Positions 18,011-28,388 of a stretch of DNA of 28,388 bases are shown piece after piece; within the stretch, counting starts at the first letter, position 1; each line of letters opens with the position of its first letter. Location of the stretch: NCBI GenBank assembly GCA_033557685.1, contig JAWQRN010000562.1, positions 1-28,388 of the forward strand, in the 5' to 3' direction. A program made the position numbers and the translations under genes. This stretch comes from Sperchopsis tessellata. Taxonomy: Eukaryota > Arthropoda > Insecta > Coleoptera > Hydrophilidae. Below the pieces are notes generated by a model, which worked only from the letters and a program-made list of their open reading frames with translations, was not told the DNA's origin and ran no database searches.

Positions 18011-20284
18011 ATGGCCTCTGACCAGCCAGTTCAAAAGAAACTACGCCGAACAGAAGATGAACACACTGCAGATGAACCAGATTTTATTCATAACATTGGT
18101 GAAAATGGGATGCGAACTGATTTATCTTCTCTTCATTTATCCTTGCCAGCTAATGTAAATGAAGATGACATATCTTTAAATTCTTTAAATACTCAACTGA
18201 ATGTTGTTGCAAAAAGTCCATCAAGAGTTGTTGAACAAAACAACGAAAATTTAGTTATAAATTCTCCAGATATGCAGCAGGTACAAGCTTATAATAGACC
18301 AAATTTACTTTATTCCTTATATCAACGCAATCAATTGGTTGTAAGTAGTAACCATCCTCGAATCATTGGTGAACCTGTATATGGAGAAGAACCTCAAAGG
18401 TTCTTAAATACTGTTTCTACACCACCTGTGCCACCTCAAAACAGTATGTTTTTAGTTCAAACTGTTTCTAATGAAACAAGATTTTTGGAGCCGGACTTAG
18501 TTATACAGGACAATGAAGATTTTGATGACATTCAAACCTATTTAATCAGGCAGTGTTTGTGTGGTGTGTCTGAAGCAACATTAAGACGACCATTTGAAGG
18601 AAAAACAGTAACTGATGTGAGTGGTACAAGAACTCTAACTTTATCAGAATGGCCGACAAGTAAGGTGCTAAGGTTCTTATCAAAATTACAACTTCTTTTC
18701 GATGTTTACTTAAAACAAAACAACAGAGGATTTATTTGTACACGAATAGTAGATATTTGCGGTACAATTATCAGAAATGAATATAATTTAATAGAACAAA
18801 TAATATCATTGTGTGGAACTAGAAACAATTATATAAATTTTCTATCAGCAAAAGTTATAGCTAGTTTTTTAATCATTGCTAAAACAAACATAAATAATGA
18901 GTGGTTAGAGACAATAGTGAATTATTTAACAATGGATAATGTAGATTATGTGAAAATGAATTTTGCCTTGGAAGTTATCAAAAGAGTTGTTGAATGGAAG
19001 GATATTGATATCCATGTATTGGAAGAATCTGAGACTATTGCTGATGGTGCAAGCACAAGTTCTCAAAGTGATGTGAACACAGGCTGTACAACAATTCCTT
19101 ACAGCGATGCTGACAGTTATGACACTTCATCAATTAAAGGTTTGATTATCAAGTGTTTAGAATCAAAATGGTTGGAATTAACTCAAAAAATTCAAACTTT
19201 AATCATAAATGGGCACTGTATTCAATCTAGAAATTGTGTTCTTACTTTTTTAGCTCTTTGGGAAAGTACAATATCAATCAGAGCAAATTTAAGTGTGATT
19301 GATACAAAATATTTTTATACTCATCTTGAATCGTTTGTGTATTTACTAAATAGTAATTTACCCCCTATTGTTTGGAAACAGTTGTTATCCCTATTTAATG
19401 AAGTACTTTGCTATGGCAGCACATTAGCTTTACAAGATATGTTGCCGGATGAAACTTGTCAGTTGGCACATTTGATAGTTAGGTACGTAAAGGACTGTAG
19501 ATTGTTAGATCATTTACCATTTCGGCGAGATGAAGGTTTTACTGTACATAATTTTGTTGGTGCAATACCTTCTATTGACCCAAATCAATCCACAACTGAT
19601 AAAACCTTACTTCAGAAGATGGTTCTTCTTGTTTTAAAAGCAGTCGCGATTACGATAAAAGAAACAAGATCAGATAGTTCGGATTCAAGTGTAGGATCTG
19701 ATGATTCAGATTTTTATCAAGATATGCAGCTAATAGAACGGTCAATTAGGGATGTCCTGATTAAAGTAGATGTGTTTCTAAAAAACAGTTTAGATTTTCA
19801 TCCCGAAACTCCTTTTACTAAAGTACTGATTCACTTATTTAGCGATCAAGATGATTATCTGATAGAATCTATGGTTTGTACTTTGGACATTACAATTGGC
19901 ATTTCTTATCGAAATGCAGTTTTTCCTGATCTTATAAACATGTTAAATCCCATTAGTTCATTTATAGAATTCCTTAATGTTGTAAGTCATGATTCAGATG
20001 TTCTTTTGGACTATTTAATTAATAATGAAACTTGTTTCTTACTATATTTGTTGAGATTTTTGAAATACACTAGGCGGAATTGGTCAAGATTTGTTAGCAG
20101 TTGTTCTGAAGCCAGTGCTAATACTCGAGTGAACCAGTTAGATAATACTATGACAGTACTTATTAGACTTAAGATCCAGATTAGTAGATTAGTATCAAAA
20201 GATCTGTTTCCCTATAATATTAGCCCTGTACTAAGACTGTTGGAAGTATGCGAAGGTTTATATGAAGGTAATGAATACAGCTGA
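18011..20284 (+). CDS. lin: Protein lines (LINES/LINS family)
   Basis: Lines is a nuclear/cytoplasmic regulator. In Drosophila it acts in segment polarity, gut and leg patterning downstream of or parallel to Wingless, and it opposes the zinc-finger factor Bowl under control of Drumstick. The vertebrate homologue is LINS1. The reading frame is intact over 757 residues, in one exon. Residues ~9-14 (KKLRRT) form a basic, NLS-like patch. Residues ~1-160 are polar and low in conservation. The LINES N-terminal region starts near residue 173 (TYLIRQCLCGVSEATLRRPF) and is rich in helical Leu/Ile segments. A Ser/Asp-rich loop lies at ~550-570 (SDSSDSSVGSDDSDFYQD). The family-typical C-terminus runs from LLDYLINNETCFLLYLLRFL (~660) to RLKIQISRLVSKDLFPYNIS then PVLRLLEVCE (~718-750). 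I chose the ATG at 18011 (AAAATGG) over the in-frame ATG at 17966. Codon use is AT-biased like the surroundings, and I see no internal break. The family call rests on the C-terminal motifs recalled from the family. It was not checked by search. Confidence 0.9.
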   Translation: MASDQPVQKKLRRTEDEHTADEPDFIHNIGENGMRTDLSSLHLSLPANVNEDDISLNSLNTQLNVVAKSPSRVVEQNNENLVINSPDMQQVQAYNRPNLLYSLYQRNQLVVSSNHPRIIGEPVYGEEPQRFLNTVSTPPVPPQNSMFLVQTVSNETRFLEPDLVIQDNEDFDDIQTYLIRQCLCGVSEATLRRPFEGKTVTDVSGTRTLTLSEWPTSKVLRFLSKLQLLFDVYLKQNNRGFICTRIVDICGTIIRNEYNLIEQIISLCGTRNNYINFLSAKVIASFLIIAKTNINNEWLETIVNYLTMDNVDYVKMNFALEVIKRVVEWKDIDIHVLEESETIADGASTSSQSDVNTGCTTIPYSDADSYDTSSIKGLIIKCLESKWLELTQKIQTLIINGHCIQSRNCVLTFLALWESTISIRANLSVIDTKYFYTHLESFVYLLNSNLPPIVWKQLLSLFNEVLCYGSTLALQDMLPDETCQLAHLIVRYVKDCRLLDHLPFRRDEGFTVHNFVGAIPSIDPNQSTTDKTLLQKMVLLVLKAVAITIKETRSDSSDSSVGSDDSDFYQDMQLIERSIRDVLIKVDVFLKNSLDFHPETPFTKVLIHLFSDQDDYLIESMVCTLDITIGISYRNAVFPDLINMLNPISSFIEFLNVVSHDSDVLLDYLINNETCFLLYLLRFLKYTRRNWSRFVSSCSEASANTRVNQLDNTMTVLIRLKIQISRLVSKDLFPYNISPVLRLLEVCEGLYEGNEYS

Positions 20285-20540
20285 TAGTTAACTTATTATT
20301 TTAAGAGTAAGTGTTAGTTAATAGTACAAACATATCCAGGTGTAATTTTTTATGTATTCAAAATATTAAATTTGCTATTGAATATGTAATTCATTTTATA
20401 GTTTTGCTTAAATTGTTGTTCATTTTATACTAATATATAATATTTATTTTGTATTTATAAAGAATTTAGTTAATATTATAGAACTGATCTTTGATAATTG
20501 TTTTAAATGAACAATAAATTTAAAACGACGATTGCAGTCC
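20285..20540 (+). terminator. lines 3' UTR and polyadenylation signal
   Basis: AT-rich 3' UTR of about 250 nt following the TGA. A canonical AATAAA lies at 20513-20518 within ACAATAAATTTAAAACG, so cleavage is expected around 20530-20545. Further AATAAA-like words exist downstream (for example ~21252), so longer isoforms are possible. Confidence 0.7.
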
Positions 20541-21959
20541 TTTTTTTGCATTTCTTGCCAAGTACTTTGTTATATTATACTTTATTGCGATAAATTATCA
20601 AATTATTTCTTCCGTTGGTGGTCACCTTTAGGTTTTAGAAGAAGCAGAAAATTAATGCATGCCTGTATGTCACCTAATGAGGGGGGGCTATTTTAAACAA
20701 GTTTTAGTAAAATTTTATACAAAGCTGAGTCAAAACAAGTGTCTTCAGTGCTTTAAATACTAGAACAAATATAGATATAAACATCTAATAAAATATCTAT
20801 ATTTGAAAGAACGAAATTGTCATATAGGCAAAAATGGACCATTTTTTGTTAAACTACAACTGGTGCTTACTCTTAACTGTTAGTTTAATTTTCCTATACG
20901 GTAGTATACTAATTTAAAAACACGCTTGTATATGTTATTATTTTATACTTGTAATTTTCAGTATTTATATTATTTCTAGTGTATTAATTTATATTGCTAA
21001 AGCAGCCTAGTACATACTTTTTAAATTATTTTTGTATTTATTTTATTTTCACAATATTCTAAGCATCAGCCATGATTGTATATTTCAGTTTATTATATCA
21101 TTTTCATGTATACAGTTACCCACTATTTAAATACAACTTGTTATTGTACATACAAATAATAGTAAATGGTTACAAAAATTAACTTTCCGAAATATTATTG
21201 TTTTATAGTATAGGAAGTATTTATATAGATTATAACTATTTTATATATCTGTAATAAAAAAATCTAAACTAAAAATATTTTTCAAAACTGTACATTTAGT
21301 AGTGTAACATTTTTATAATATAAATTATTTTTTATAAATATATAAATGTTTTATTTTTTATATAATTAGTCAAGCTAAGGATAGCTTTCATCCCAAAGTT
21401 CATGACGTTGCTATTGACACAATACGTATTGGAAAAAAAAACTTAAGTTTTAACTCATTTTGAAATATGTGGTTTTGCGTAAACGCTTCAGTGTGTGCAT
21501 AGAATTAAGAAATACAAACAGGGTCAACGAGTGTGCTCATTGTATTAAAGATGTTTTTAGCACATAGTAACAACATGAGCACATTATTTGTTGTGATTTT
21601 ATTATGAGAAGTTTTTGAATTTATAAGTGAAATTAATATTATATATATCACTCGATGGTAACAATTTGACCGATAATGAATATTTAAATATTTCATGTAA
21701 AAAGAAGTAAACAAAGATTGGAAAATACAAAGCAGTAGTTATAGAAAGATATTAAATGCTACAAAAGATGCACCATTAAAAAATGTTAAATAACTAAACA
21801 GCTTACAATCAAGTTCAAATCAAATGTTTATATCAGGTAGGACTTTATTTCATTGGATTATCTAGTCCTGTTGTGTGACCCTAGGTTTCTTAGCTTTTGA
21901 TACACTTGTTCCCTTCCACAACTATGTTATGTATCTACAATTGCATGTTCATCTTCCAT
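20541..21959. other. AT-rich intergenic sequence
   Basis: No gene recognised. There is a short G-run at 20682-20688. The 69-codon minus-strand frame at 21505-21714 has no recognisable motif. Confidence 0.5.
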
Positions 21960-22725
21960 CAACTTCTATAAATACTGCTTACAACTAACTATAATGTATT
22001 TATGCTCTGTGATATTGTTCCAGTGTTCATCAATTACATACGCGGGATGGATTTTTATTAAATCTGCTTCCACGCGCATCTGTCCTTACATTTTTCTTTT
22101 GCTTTCTAGAGACTCATCTATGTTTATGTCTGTTACGAATATCATTATCTCTACATACATTTTCCAAGTCATTCATGGTCCTCTAAGATCTACTTGTACT
22201 TCTTCACCATTCGACCTTCACACATAGAAATCTGTAGCCAATCATAACATAAATTTTTCTTTTTACACCACATTAACGTAATATTGTTTAATTTTTAACC
22301 CAATCTTTTCTCGTTTTCAAACATTTTCCCAAATAATCAAAGCATTTTACATTTCCATATTTCCTACTTTTCTAGGTAGTTTCTTTAGTACTCATGTTTA
22401 CTCATCTATCCCTTCATTTATGGAATCATTTCTTGTGTATTTGTTTCCCAAATACTCAAAGTCATTCACTTGTTCCACTATTTAAATAAAATTAGTTTTC
22501 AATTGATTGTTCTCAAATAATTTTTTTTGTACAATTAAAGAGCCGTTCCCATCCTTTTTATTGAGACACAATTTTAAGAGCATTTCATATGAAAATTGTG
22601 TTTCTACTCTACTAGTAAAACTGCATTGATTGCCTACTACAGAAAAATTCTTCTAGTTTCCTGCCTTCAGTAAGATGTTATTCAATTTCTGTAACAATGT
22701 TCTAAAAACAAAAGGTCAAATATAA
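21960..22725 (-). pseudogene. LINE ORF2 relic, RT thumb to C-terminus
   Basis: On the minus strand, from ~22725 down, degraded text resembles the segment after RT motif C. One frame then gives VEQVNDFEYLGNKYTRNDSI (about 22475-22415), a clear IxQVxxFxYLGSxxTxDGxI block. KKLPRKVGN follows. The C-terminal block appears as EGRMVKK (about 22220) and, after a frame change, LRGP, stop, MTWKMYVEI (about 22195-22150). This corresponds to RGRPxxTWxxxVxxD. Many stops; inactive and fragmentary. It is similar in type to, but not obviously the same family as, the relics at 12.9-14.5 kb and 15.6-15.9 kb. Confidence 0.72.
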
Positions 22726-24514
22726 TTACAACTCTTCTACAGTAGCGACAACAGAAACAATACTTTGGTAGATTTGTCATCACCAAGTGAATTTACAAAG
22801 TATTCTAGCATGAACTGCAACTTTTGAATACTGTTATTACATAAGGGCGAAGCCATACAGCATAATGTGCGTAAACTGAGCTGCATAGCGGTGCAATTGC
22901 ACTGAAGAGAGTTAGTATGCCTTTAAAAGCTGGGTACATAATATTCAATCTGGTGATCAACAACTTTTGTATTAAGTTATAAAAATGTGGTTGGAAATAA
23001 AATAAGAGCTATACCACATTAGTGACTATCGAGGCTATAATTAATAATCTATTAGCTAAATCGCTATTAATGATATACAAAGCAAATTAAAAATTGGGCA
23101 TTATTTACAACTGACTTTTGTACAAAGTTCTTAAAAAAATTTCACTGGCCACAACACTTTGTGAGATTCTGATTAGTGATTAGATGGCAAAAGCCATAGC
23201 ACTTAGGTTTTTAATTTCAGTTGTTAATTTATCGTACAATCGTAGGCCAATGTTCTTACTATTCGAAATATTGAGGTCTATGGAATGGTACAACTACAAC
23301 ATTTATCATTTTGATGTGGTATTAGTGTATATCTGATCTTCTGACAACTCTGAAGGGCTCAAGTCTAAGATTGTATGCAATGTGTAGATACTTGGCAATG
23401 TAAGCATCTTTTGTTTCTGAATAAGTCAATAGTGTCACACAGGTGGAAGCTACTCATTTCCACGCACAGCTTACTTCTGAACAGAAAACAAGTCTCTTGC
23501 ATAAGCAAGATGGAGAATTAACAAGGTAAAATAGGTTACCCTAGCTGCATCAGCACCAATCATTTTTGCTTAAATAGCATACACTACCGAAAATAACATT
23601 TGAGAAAACAAAATTCATGGCGAACATCTCAAAAAAGTGAGATAGTTTAATTTTTTTTACTTTAAAAACAAATTATTTTTACACCAAACCCAGTAGTATA
23701 TTATATAAAGGCCTAGTTGCATTATATCTTATTTTATAATAATCAAGTTAATAACTTATTCTGCAAGGTTGAGGTGTTACGGAATGTATTTGCTCTGATG
23801 AGAAACGATATTCATCAAAACTCTTAATTTCACAACAGTTACACCAACGTTATGTAGTCTGGGACGTACTAGTAGGAGCAGTAACTTAAAGTCACTTTTA
23901 TTCTGTGCTGGGTTCATCCTGTTTGAACAGTCTAGTAACATTAACCATTTTCTCCTAGAGTTCTGCATATATTTTGAGTACGACTATAGTTCTTTAGTTT
24001 ATGCTTTTACTAAAATGTAATTAGTAGAAGAGAGGCCAGGAAGAAGGAGAGTAAGTGTTTTAAAGGAAGCCTAAGCTCTGCATAGGGTGACCAAACATCC
24101 GGGTTTTCAAGAACATGTCTCCAATTTTGAGGGGTCCTCGTGTAAGTTCTCTCAGTTTTGAAAAATTTAACTTAAGTAGTCTTACTTTTCAAAGTGGTTA
24201 TGGAAATCTTGCATGTTCATCACACCCTGCCATACAGTAGGTAACCAACCAGTAACTATATAAACAATGTCTATATTGTAATTTTTTTAGCCATTATATG
24301 GGTGGAAACAAAAAGATTTCGTGCTATTTTCTATAGATTCAAATTTTAATGTGCAATTAATTCTTACATAAAATTAATACTTAAATTAATATTATTTATA
24401 TCCGGTACTATAAATTTTCTAGTTACAACTTATCCCAATATCAAGGGGATTAATGCACTTTTAATTTTTTTCTTGTAGCACTTCAAATACACCAAGGTTG
24501 ATCAAAAACTTAAA
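22726..24514. other. AT-rich intergenic sequence
   Basis: No gene recognised. The 63-codon minus-strand frame at 23777-23968 has no motif. The segment at about 24080-24140 (GGTGACCAAACATCCGGG and what follows) is GC-richer and looks like a piece of an unidentified repeat. Confidence 0.45.
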
Positions 24515-24800
24515 CTTTTTTATTTAATATCGACTTACTTCCCATGCAATAACCAAACACCCATGCCAGGGATTAGCAACCACACTGGGGAATTTTGTTA
24601 AATCTAGTGTTCCAACTGGAATAGAGTTATTAACATGCACCTGGTTTCAAACCCACAGTACTTGAGACCCGCTGTTTTACGCCCCTCCTGGAAAGTAGTT
24701 AGTGTGCAATCTCCCTATTCTCTAAAAGCCGAACACCTCGGTAGGGTTTAAATCAGCAACCCTTCCAATTGGTATCCCACAGTCAAGGAATCTGCTGCTA
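24515..24800 (-). mobile_element. tRNA-derived SINE, copy 2 (inverted)
   Basis: The reverse complement aligns with the SINE at 9455-9732. Shared segments are CAGGAGGGGCGTAAAAC (about 24696-24676), GTGCATGT (about 24641-24634), ATTCCAGTTGGAACAC (about 24622-24607), then the AAGTAAGTCGA segment and an A-rich tail (about 24541-24515). The tRNA-related head is more decayed. A B-box-like GGTTGCTGATTTAAACCC is at 24762-24744 on the minus strand. The copy is clearly older or more diverged than copy 1 and shows that the family is dispersed and inserted in either orientation. Confidence 0.82.
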
Positions 24801-26794
24801 CTAAGTAAATTCGCAGTCTTCATTTGTTGGTTTCTAAATTTCAAAAATGTTCTAAATAAATAAAATTTGTTGTCCTCTTATTCCAGCTTTCTGAAGTTTT
24901 ATAATCAGAATATCTCTTGATTTATCTAGTCCCTCTTGGATGTTGTCTACTAAGTCGTTTACCAGACATCTCACTCATACTAAATCTTTAGAAGGCAAAT
25001 TAATTGCTACTTAAAAATCTTGTAGTCGTTAAGAAGTCTTTCTCTTATACATTTTTTCTTTAACATATTAAATACAGATAAGTATTGTATAAGAAGTAGT
25101 ACCACTGGTCTACAGATAGGTATTTCTTATATGAAATCTAATTGCCTTTTTTCTGGTGTTTCATTGCTTTTATTATAAGTTCTGTTAACATCAAATTTAT
25201 TTGGTTCTATTTCTTCTTGTATTTTGTTTCATCTTGAATAGTATGGGCACTATCAAATGATAATTTATTACCATCGATCAAATAATTTTTTTTATTAGAA
25301 TGAATATCAATTTGAATAAATTTGTATTCACATGAATTTTATTGATTAAATTCATTCGAATGAATTTTATCAAAAAAAATAAATAATAATCCTGGCATCC
25401 TTCGCAGATATCCCAAGGGTGTTGGCAAATGCCTTGAAATATATCTGAGTAGACGATCCAATCCTATTCTTAACCCAAAAAAATCCCCTAAATTCACATC
25501 CAACCCCTTATTTAAAATTATCCCTAACAGACTAATTCCTCGTCTTGCAGTTGATAGGTCTGATGACACCGGTTAGTTGTGTTGTTGCCTTCACTAACTC
25601 AAAAGGTAGGATTGCAGTTTTAATTAATTGTTTTGCAAGTCGCTAATTGCTGCATTGTGTTTTTAGCTTGAAAATGACCTAATGTGGTCGAAACTGGTCA
25701 CAATATTATGTATATATTAAAAAAATTTGTGGAACGACAATATTTTTTATGTTCTGAATCATAAAGATTATCCTAAAAACATCGAATTTTCTATTTTCTG
25801 AATCATACGACTTTGAATCAATGTTTAATAATATTATATATACATATATATTTTTCGCAAAAAATTGGTTGAAGATTATAATTAATTGTAATAATTAGAT
25901 ACCTTTTATTCAATAGTTCCTATTACTAGCCTTGTTATTGGTTTTTGTTTTATTTTATGTATGTGTACAACAAAGACAGAAATAAAAATATAAAGTTAAA
26001 TAAATGATAGCTATGCGCTAAGTGTAGAAGATAAATAGATCGAAAAGAGTGTGGTATATATTTACGACATTGAATATTATTGGAGCAGCTGCGAAATGTG
26101 CCAGCTATGTATATTGAAAGAGAACATTGCTTTATGGTTTTCAAGTACAGGACCTAATTAGGTCATATATGAGTGGTAGATAGCAAGTAGCTCAGGTTGG
26201 AGATCAACGGGCATAATAACAATCATTTGTACTTTCATACATGACAGAGAATGCAAGTTATGTGCATTGTTGCTAAGCATGATGTGTGGACAGCCATTCA
26301 TGGACAACAAACAGAGAAGACTTAAATATTCCACCTTCTCGTTTGTCAATGACGGGTACTTTAAACATCAAGTTGCAATAATTAAATAACAACAAAATTG
26401 GAAAAGCCTTTCTGAAGAGTCTTAAATATCTGCTAACGAATCCCTTCTACAACATTTTCCAGAACAATTTGTTGACTGAGGTGATTCTGTTTGTGCAATT
26501 TTTTTAAGTGTATTGTGCTTTACGTGGGTATGTTATACTTATTAGTATATTTTTTCTACAAATTCGACTCACCTTATTAATTATTGAAGGTGCAATCGAT
26601 TTCATCGTGTTGTTCTACATATACAAATTTCATACTGGTTGTAACGGGTACACCAGTCTGTAAAAAGCAGTTAAATTGTTGGTCCCTGTGTGTTCTGCAT
26701 TTTTTTATATGGTATATAGTGGAAAGAAAAAAGTGAAGGAATCGTCAGCTATATATAATAGTGTAGATATTTCTCAAATATAATACTACGGTTT
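24801..26794. other. AT-rich intergenic sequence
   Basis: No gene recognised. Contents worth noting: a short palindrome TTCATTCGAATGAA at about 25349-25364; a C-rich island at about 25390-25575 (76-codon minus-strand frame, no motif) that is unlike its surroundings; and TTGAAAATGACCTAATGTGG then TCGAAACTGGTC at about 25668-25700. The last resembles a motif that recurs in the 3' ends of some retroelements. None is sufficient for a firm call. Confidence 0.4.
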
Positions 26795-27321
26795 TTTATT
26801 GAATATAAATGTATCTAAAGCTAAATAAAATGTGCTAAAGTTAAATCCAAGATTAGCTACACACATCCAAGCATAAGTGGATAATATGGCTGTTATACTG
26901 TTATTTTTTTAAAAGCATAAAAGCAAACTGAAGTCATAAGCATGACAGATTAGGTATTCCATGTCTAACTGATTTAAAATCTCCAATTAAGGAGTCTTTC
27001 AGGTTCTACACTTTTTAGTACCACAGTACTTTTATATCACCATTATTAACATGTTAAAGGGTAAATGATAATAAAAGGTCGAATCAATAGGCCAAACATT
27101 TTATGTAATAAATATACATCAATCAACAAACTCAGGTATTTCTTCAAACAAAACAGCATAATTGAAATACAATTATTTTTTAAATATTAAAAATAAAATT
27201 GATTTGCATATTTATATATTATAAATGAAAATTACAAAAAAGAAAAATAAAATTAGGATCACACAAAAATGACACATTACATATATGTATATGTTGTCAG
27301 TTTAGAATGATGAGAAAATAT
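26795..27321 (-). terminator. Probable 3' UTR of NC2-alpha with polyadenylation signal
   Basis: Downstream of the TAG stop on the minus strand the sequence is AT-rich and non-coding. The AATAAA complement (TTTATT) at 26795-26800 is the first canonical signal I see, giving a 3' UTR of about 520 nt. Its use is inference. Confidence 0.45.
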
Positions 27322-27992
27322 CTAATTATCGTAATCCTCATCTATTAGAAGGTTATCGTCTACATTCTGCATATAAAAATTACTGTTTAGAGGTACTAAT
27401 GGCGGGATATTGTCATTTGATGAAACTTTACCGGTTCCACTTGTGATGGTACTTGAAACTTTATTACTTTTGTCTGTAGGTACTAGTTGCGGTATAGGTC
27501 CAGGTATTGTCACGCTAAAATTTTCCGCATTCCTTAAATCTATATGCAGTTGTGGCTCAACTGAGTAGTTTACTTGCGGTGGTTCATATGTAACTTCTTG
27601 AATATCAGGTTTCGTAATTTTTGGACTGTATTGTATCACAGGTGTTCTGCCTGATGATGTAGCCTGTTCTGTGTAAAAATTTGCAACAATTTCTTGCTCC
27701 TTTGGTAAATGATGTTGTTTCCTTTGTGAGCTATCATGGTGTGATGAATGCTGTTTAGGAAGTTCACTTTCTTCTGAGCTCCTGTATGAAGCATAATCCG
27801 CTGATTCATTTGCACTGCTATCGTTATCATCTTGGGTGCTTGCATCCGGAATATTCTTCACTAAATCTTTTAGAAAATCAAATCGACTTTCAGATAGAAT
27901 ACATTGTTTCATATGAGACGGAGTTAAAGTTTTTGCATTTCTTGCTTGAGTTATTTGAATAGACTTTTTCAAAAGTGATTCCACAAATAGTT
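27322..27992 (-). CDS. NC2alpha: NC2-alpha / DRAP1, last coding exon (partial gene)
   Basis: NC2-alpha (DRAP1) pairs with NC2-beta (Dr1) through a histone fold to form negative cofactor 2. That complex binds TBP on promoter DNA and controls pre-initiation complex assembly in the nucleus. The exon reads (E)LFVESLLKKSIQITQARNAK then TLTPSHMKQCI and RFDFLKDLVKNIPD. This is the long helix, loop and last helix of the DRAP1 histone fold. A 160-residue low-complexity tail follows: Asp/Ser/Glu-rich, then His/Gln-rich, then Pro/Val-rich, ending in an acidic DEDYDN. The exon starts at 27992, after the acceptor CCTAG preceded by a pyrimidine run. The codon for Glu is split, with G on the previous exon and AA here, so no start codon is expected in this exon. 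It contributes 222 residues. With the ~45 missing N-terminal residues the protein would be longer than vertebrate DRAP1, because of the tail. Confidence 0.92.
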
Positions 27993-28388
27993 CTAGGGTG
28001 CGAGGTAAAAAAAAGTTAAGGAAAACAATTTGTTAAATACGTTACATAAAACCTTAAAACAAAACAAAAATTAATCATAAAGACAATGAACGTTTGTTAA
28101 TACAATAAAAAATGGCACCCCAGTCATGTTCAATTTTGCAGCAATGAAAATTAGACAGCGGGCAACATTATTGCTCGAGCAATGACCAACATGAGATGTT
28201 CTATAGTACCGTACATTAAAGAATGGTGAATCACATAACAAGCAACTTGACGCATATAGCAAATAAGCTGAACCAACCATACCAATAAAAGAGAATTTGA
28301 TTTTAACACAAAACAAGTTTTCTTTTTTGCTCTAATCAGAAAATATCTGTACCATATTGAAAACCTGAGATTAACAGTAAATAATAAC
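27993..28388 (-). other. Intron of NC2-alpha
   Basis: Sequence upstream of the acceptor on the minus strand, containing a pyrimidine-rich tract next to the splice site. I find no exon resembling the DRAP1 N-terminus here. The 81-codon frame at 28071-28316 (-) lacks any DRAP1-like motif and I treat it as chance. Confidence 0.6.

Noticed and set aside
25339..25569. 76-codon minus-strand frame in the C-rich island
   Set aside because: No recognisable domain; composition-driven, and noted only as part of an unusual island.
26158..26349. 63-codon minus-strand frame
   Set aside because: No motifs, chance length, no splice or promoter signals around it.
27636..27845. 69-codon minus-strand frame within the NC2-alpha exon
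   Set aside because: Alternative frame of the NC2-alpha coding exon with no motifs of its own.
28071..28316. Possible upstream exon of NC2-alpha
   Set aside because: The translated text has no resemblance to the basic DRAP1 N-terminus and begins too close to the acceptor side without a matching donor.
1..28388. CRISPR array, phage or bacterial operon
   Set aside because: No regularly spaced repeats, no ribosome-binding sites with clustered genes; the coding text and splice signals are eukaryotic.

Overview
This is an AT-rich, repeat-laden eukaryotic nuclear window, most likely from an insect. It holds two host genes in convergent orientation, and almost everything else is decayed transposable-element sequence. 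The insect assignment is inference. It rests on the Protein-lines orthologue, an NC2-alpha gene, GTAAGT and poly-T/CAG splice signals, AATAAA polyadenylation signals, and the mix of LINE, Tc1/mariner, hAT and tRNA-derived SINE remnants. I cannot name an order or species.

Host genes. (1) A single uninterrupted coding exon at 18011-20284 (+) encodes a 757-residue Protein lines (LINES/LINS) orthologue. It is preceded by a clear 3' splice site at 17904-17905, so at least one 5' UTR exon lies upstream. A TATA box and two GTAAGT donors at 10.4-11.05 kb are the best candidates for the promoter and first exon. If they belong to the gene, the first intron is about 7 kb and carries a palindrome, two LINE relics, a Tc1 relic and a RpS3A retropseudogene. 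(2) The last coding exon of NC2-alpha/DRAP1 lies at 27322-27992 (-). The exons encoding the start of its histone fold are outside the window to the right.

Layout. 0-3 kb: spacer with a TA microsatellite, a (+) LINE relic whose RNase H domain has an internal deletion, and a compact hairpin. 3-8 kb: two diverged copies of one unnamed dispersed repeat in opposite orientation, bracketing a (-) jockey-like RT relic, then a (+) hAT (ZBED5/SCAND3-like) transposase relic. 8.6-10 kb: a mariner-type relic and copy 1 of a tRNA-derived SINE. 10.4-11.05 kb: possible promoter and first exon. 11.9-12.1 kb: a ~166-bp near-perfect palindrome with no loop. 12.8-14.5 kb: a long (+) LINE relic running directly into the C-terminal end of a Tc1-like transposase. 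15.6-15.9 kb: (-) LINE tail. 16.76-17.42 kb: antisense RpS3A processed pseudogene. 18-20.5 kb: lines. 22-22.7 kb: (-) LINE relic. 24.5-24.8 kb: SINE copy 2, inverted relative to copy 1. 27.3-28 kb: NC2-alpha.

I found no tRNA, rRNA or CRISPR, and no clear new multi-gene system. The most novel-looking material is non-coding: the SINE family, the inverted dispersed-repeat pair, the loopless palindrome and the compact hairpin element. Transposon coordinates are approximate because they come from reading by eye.
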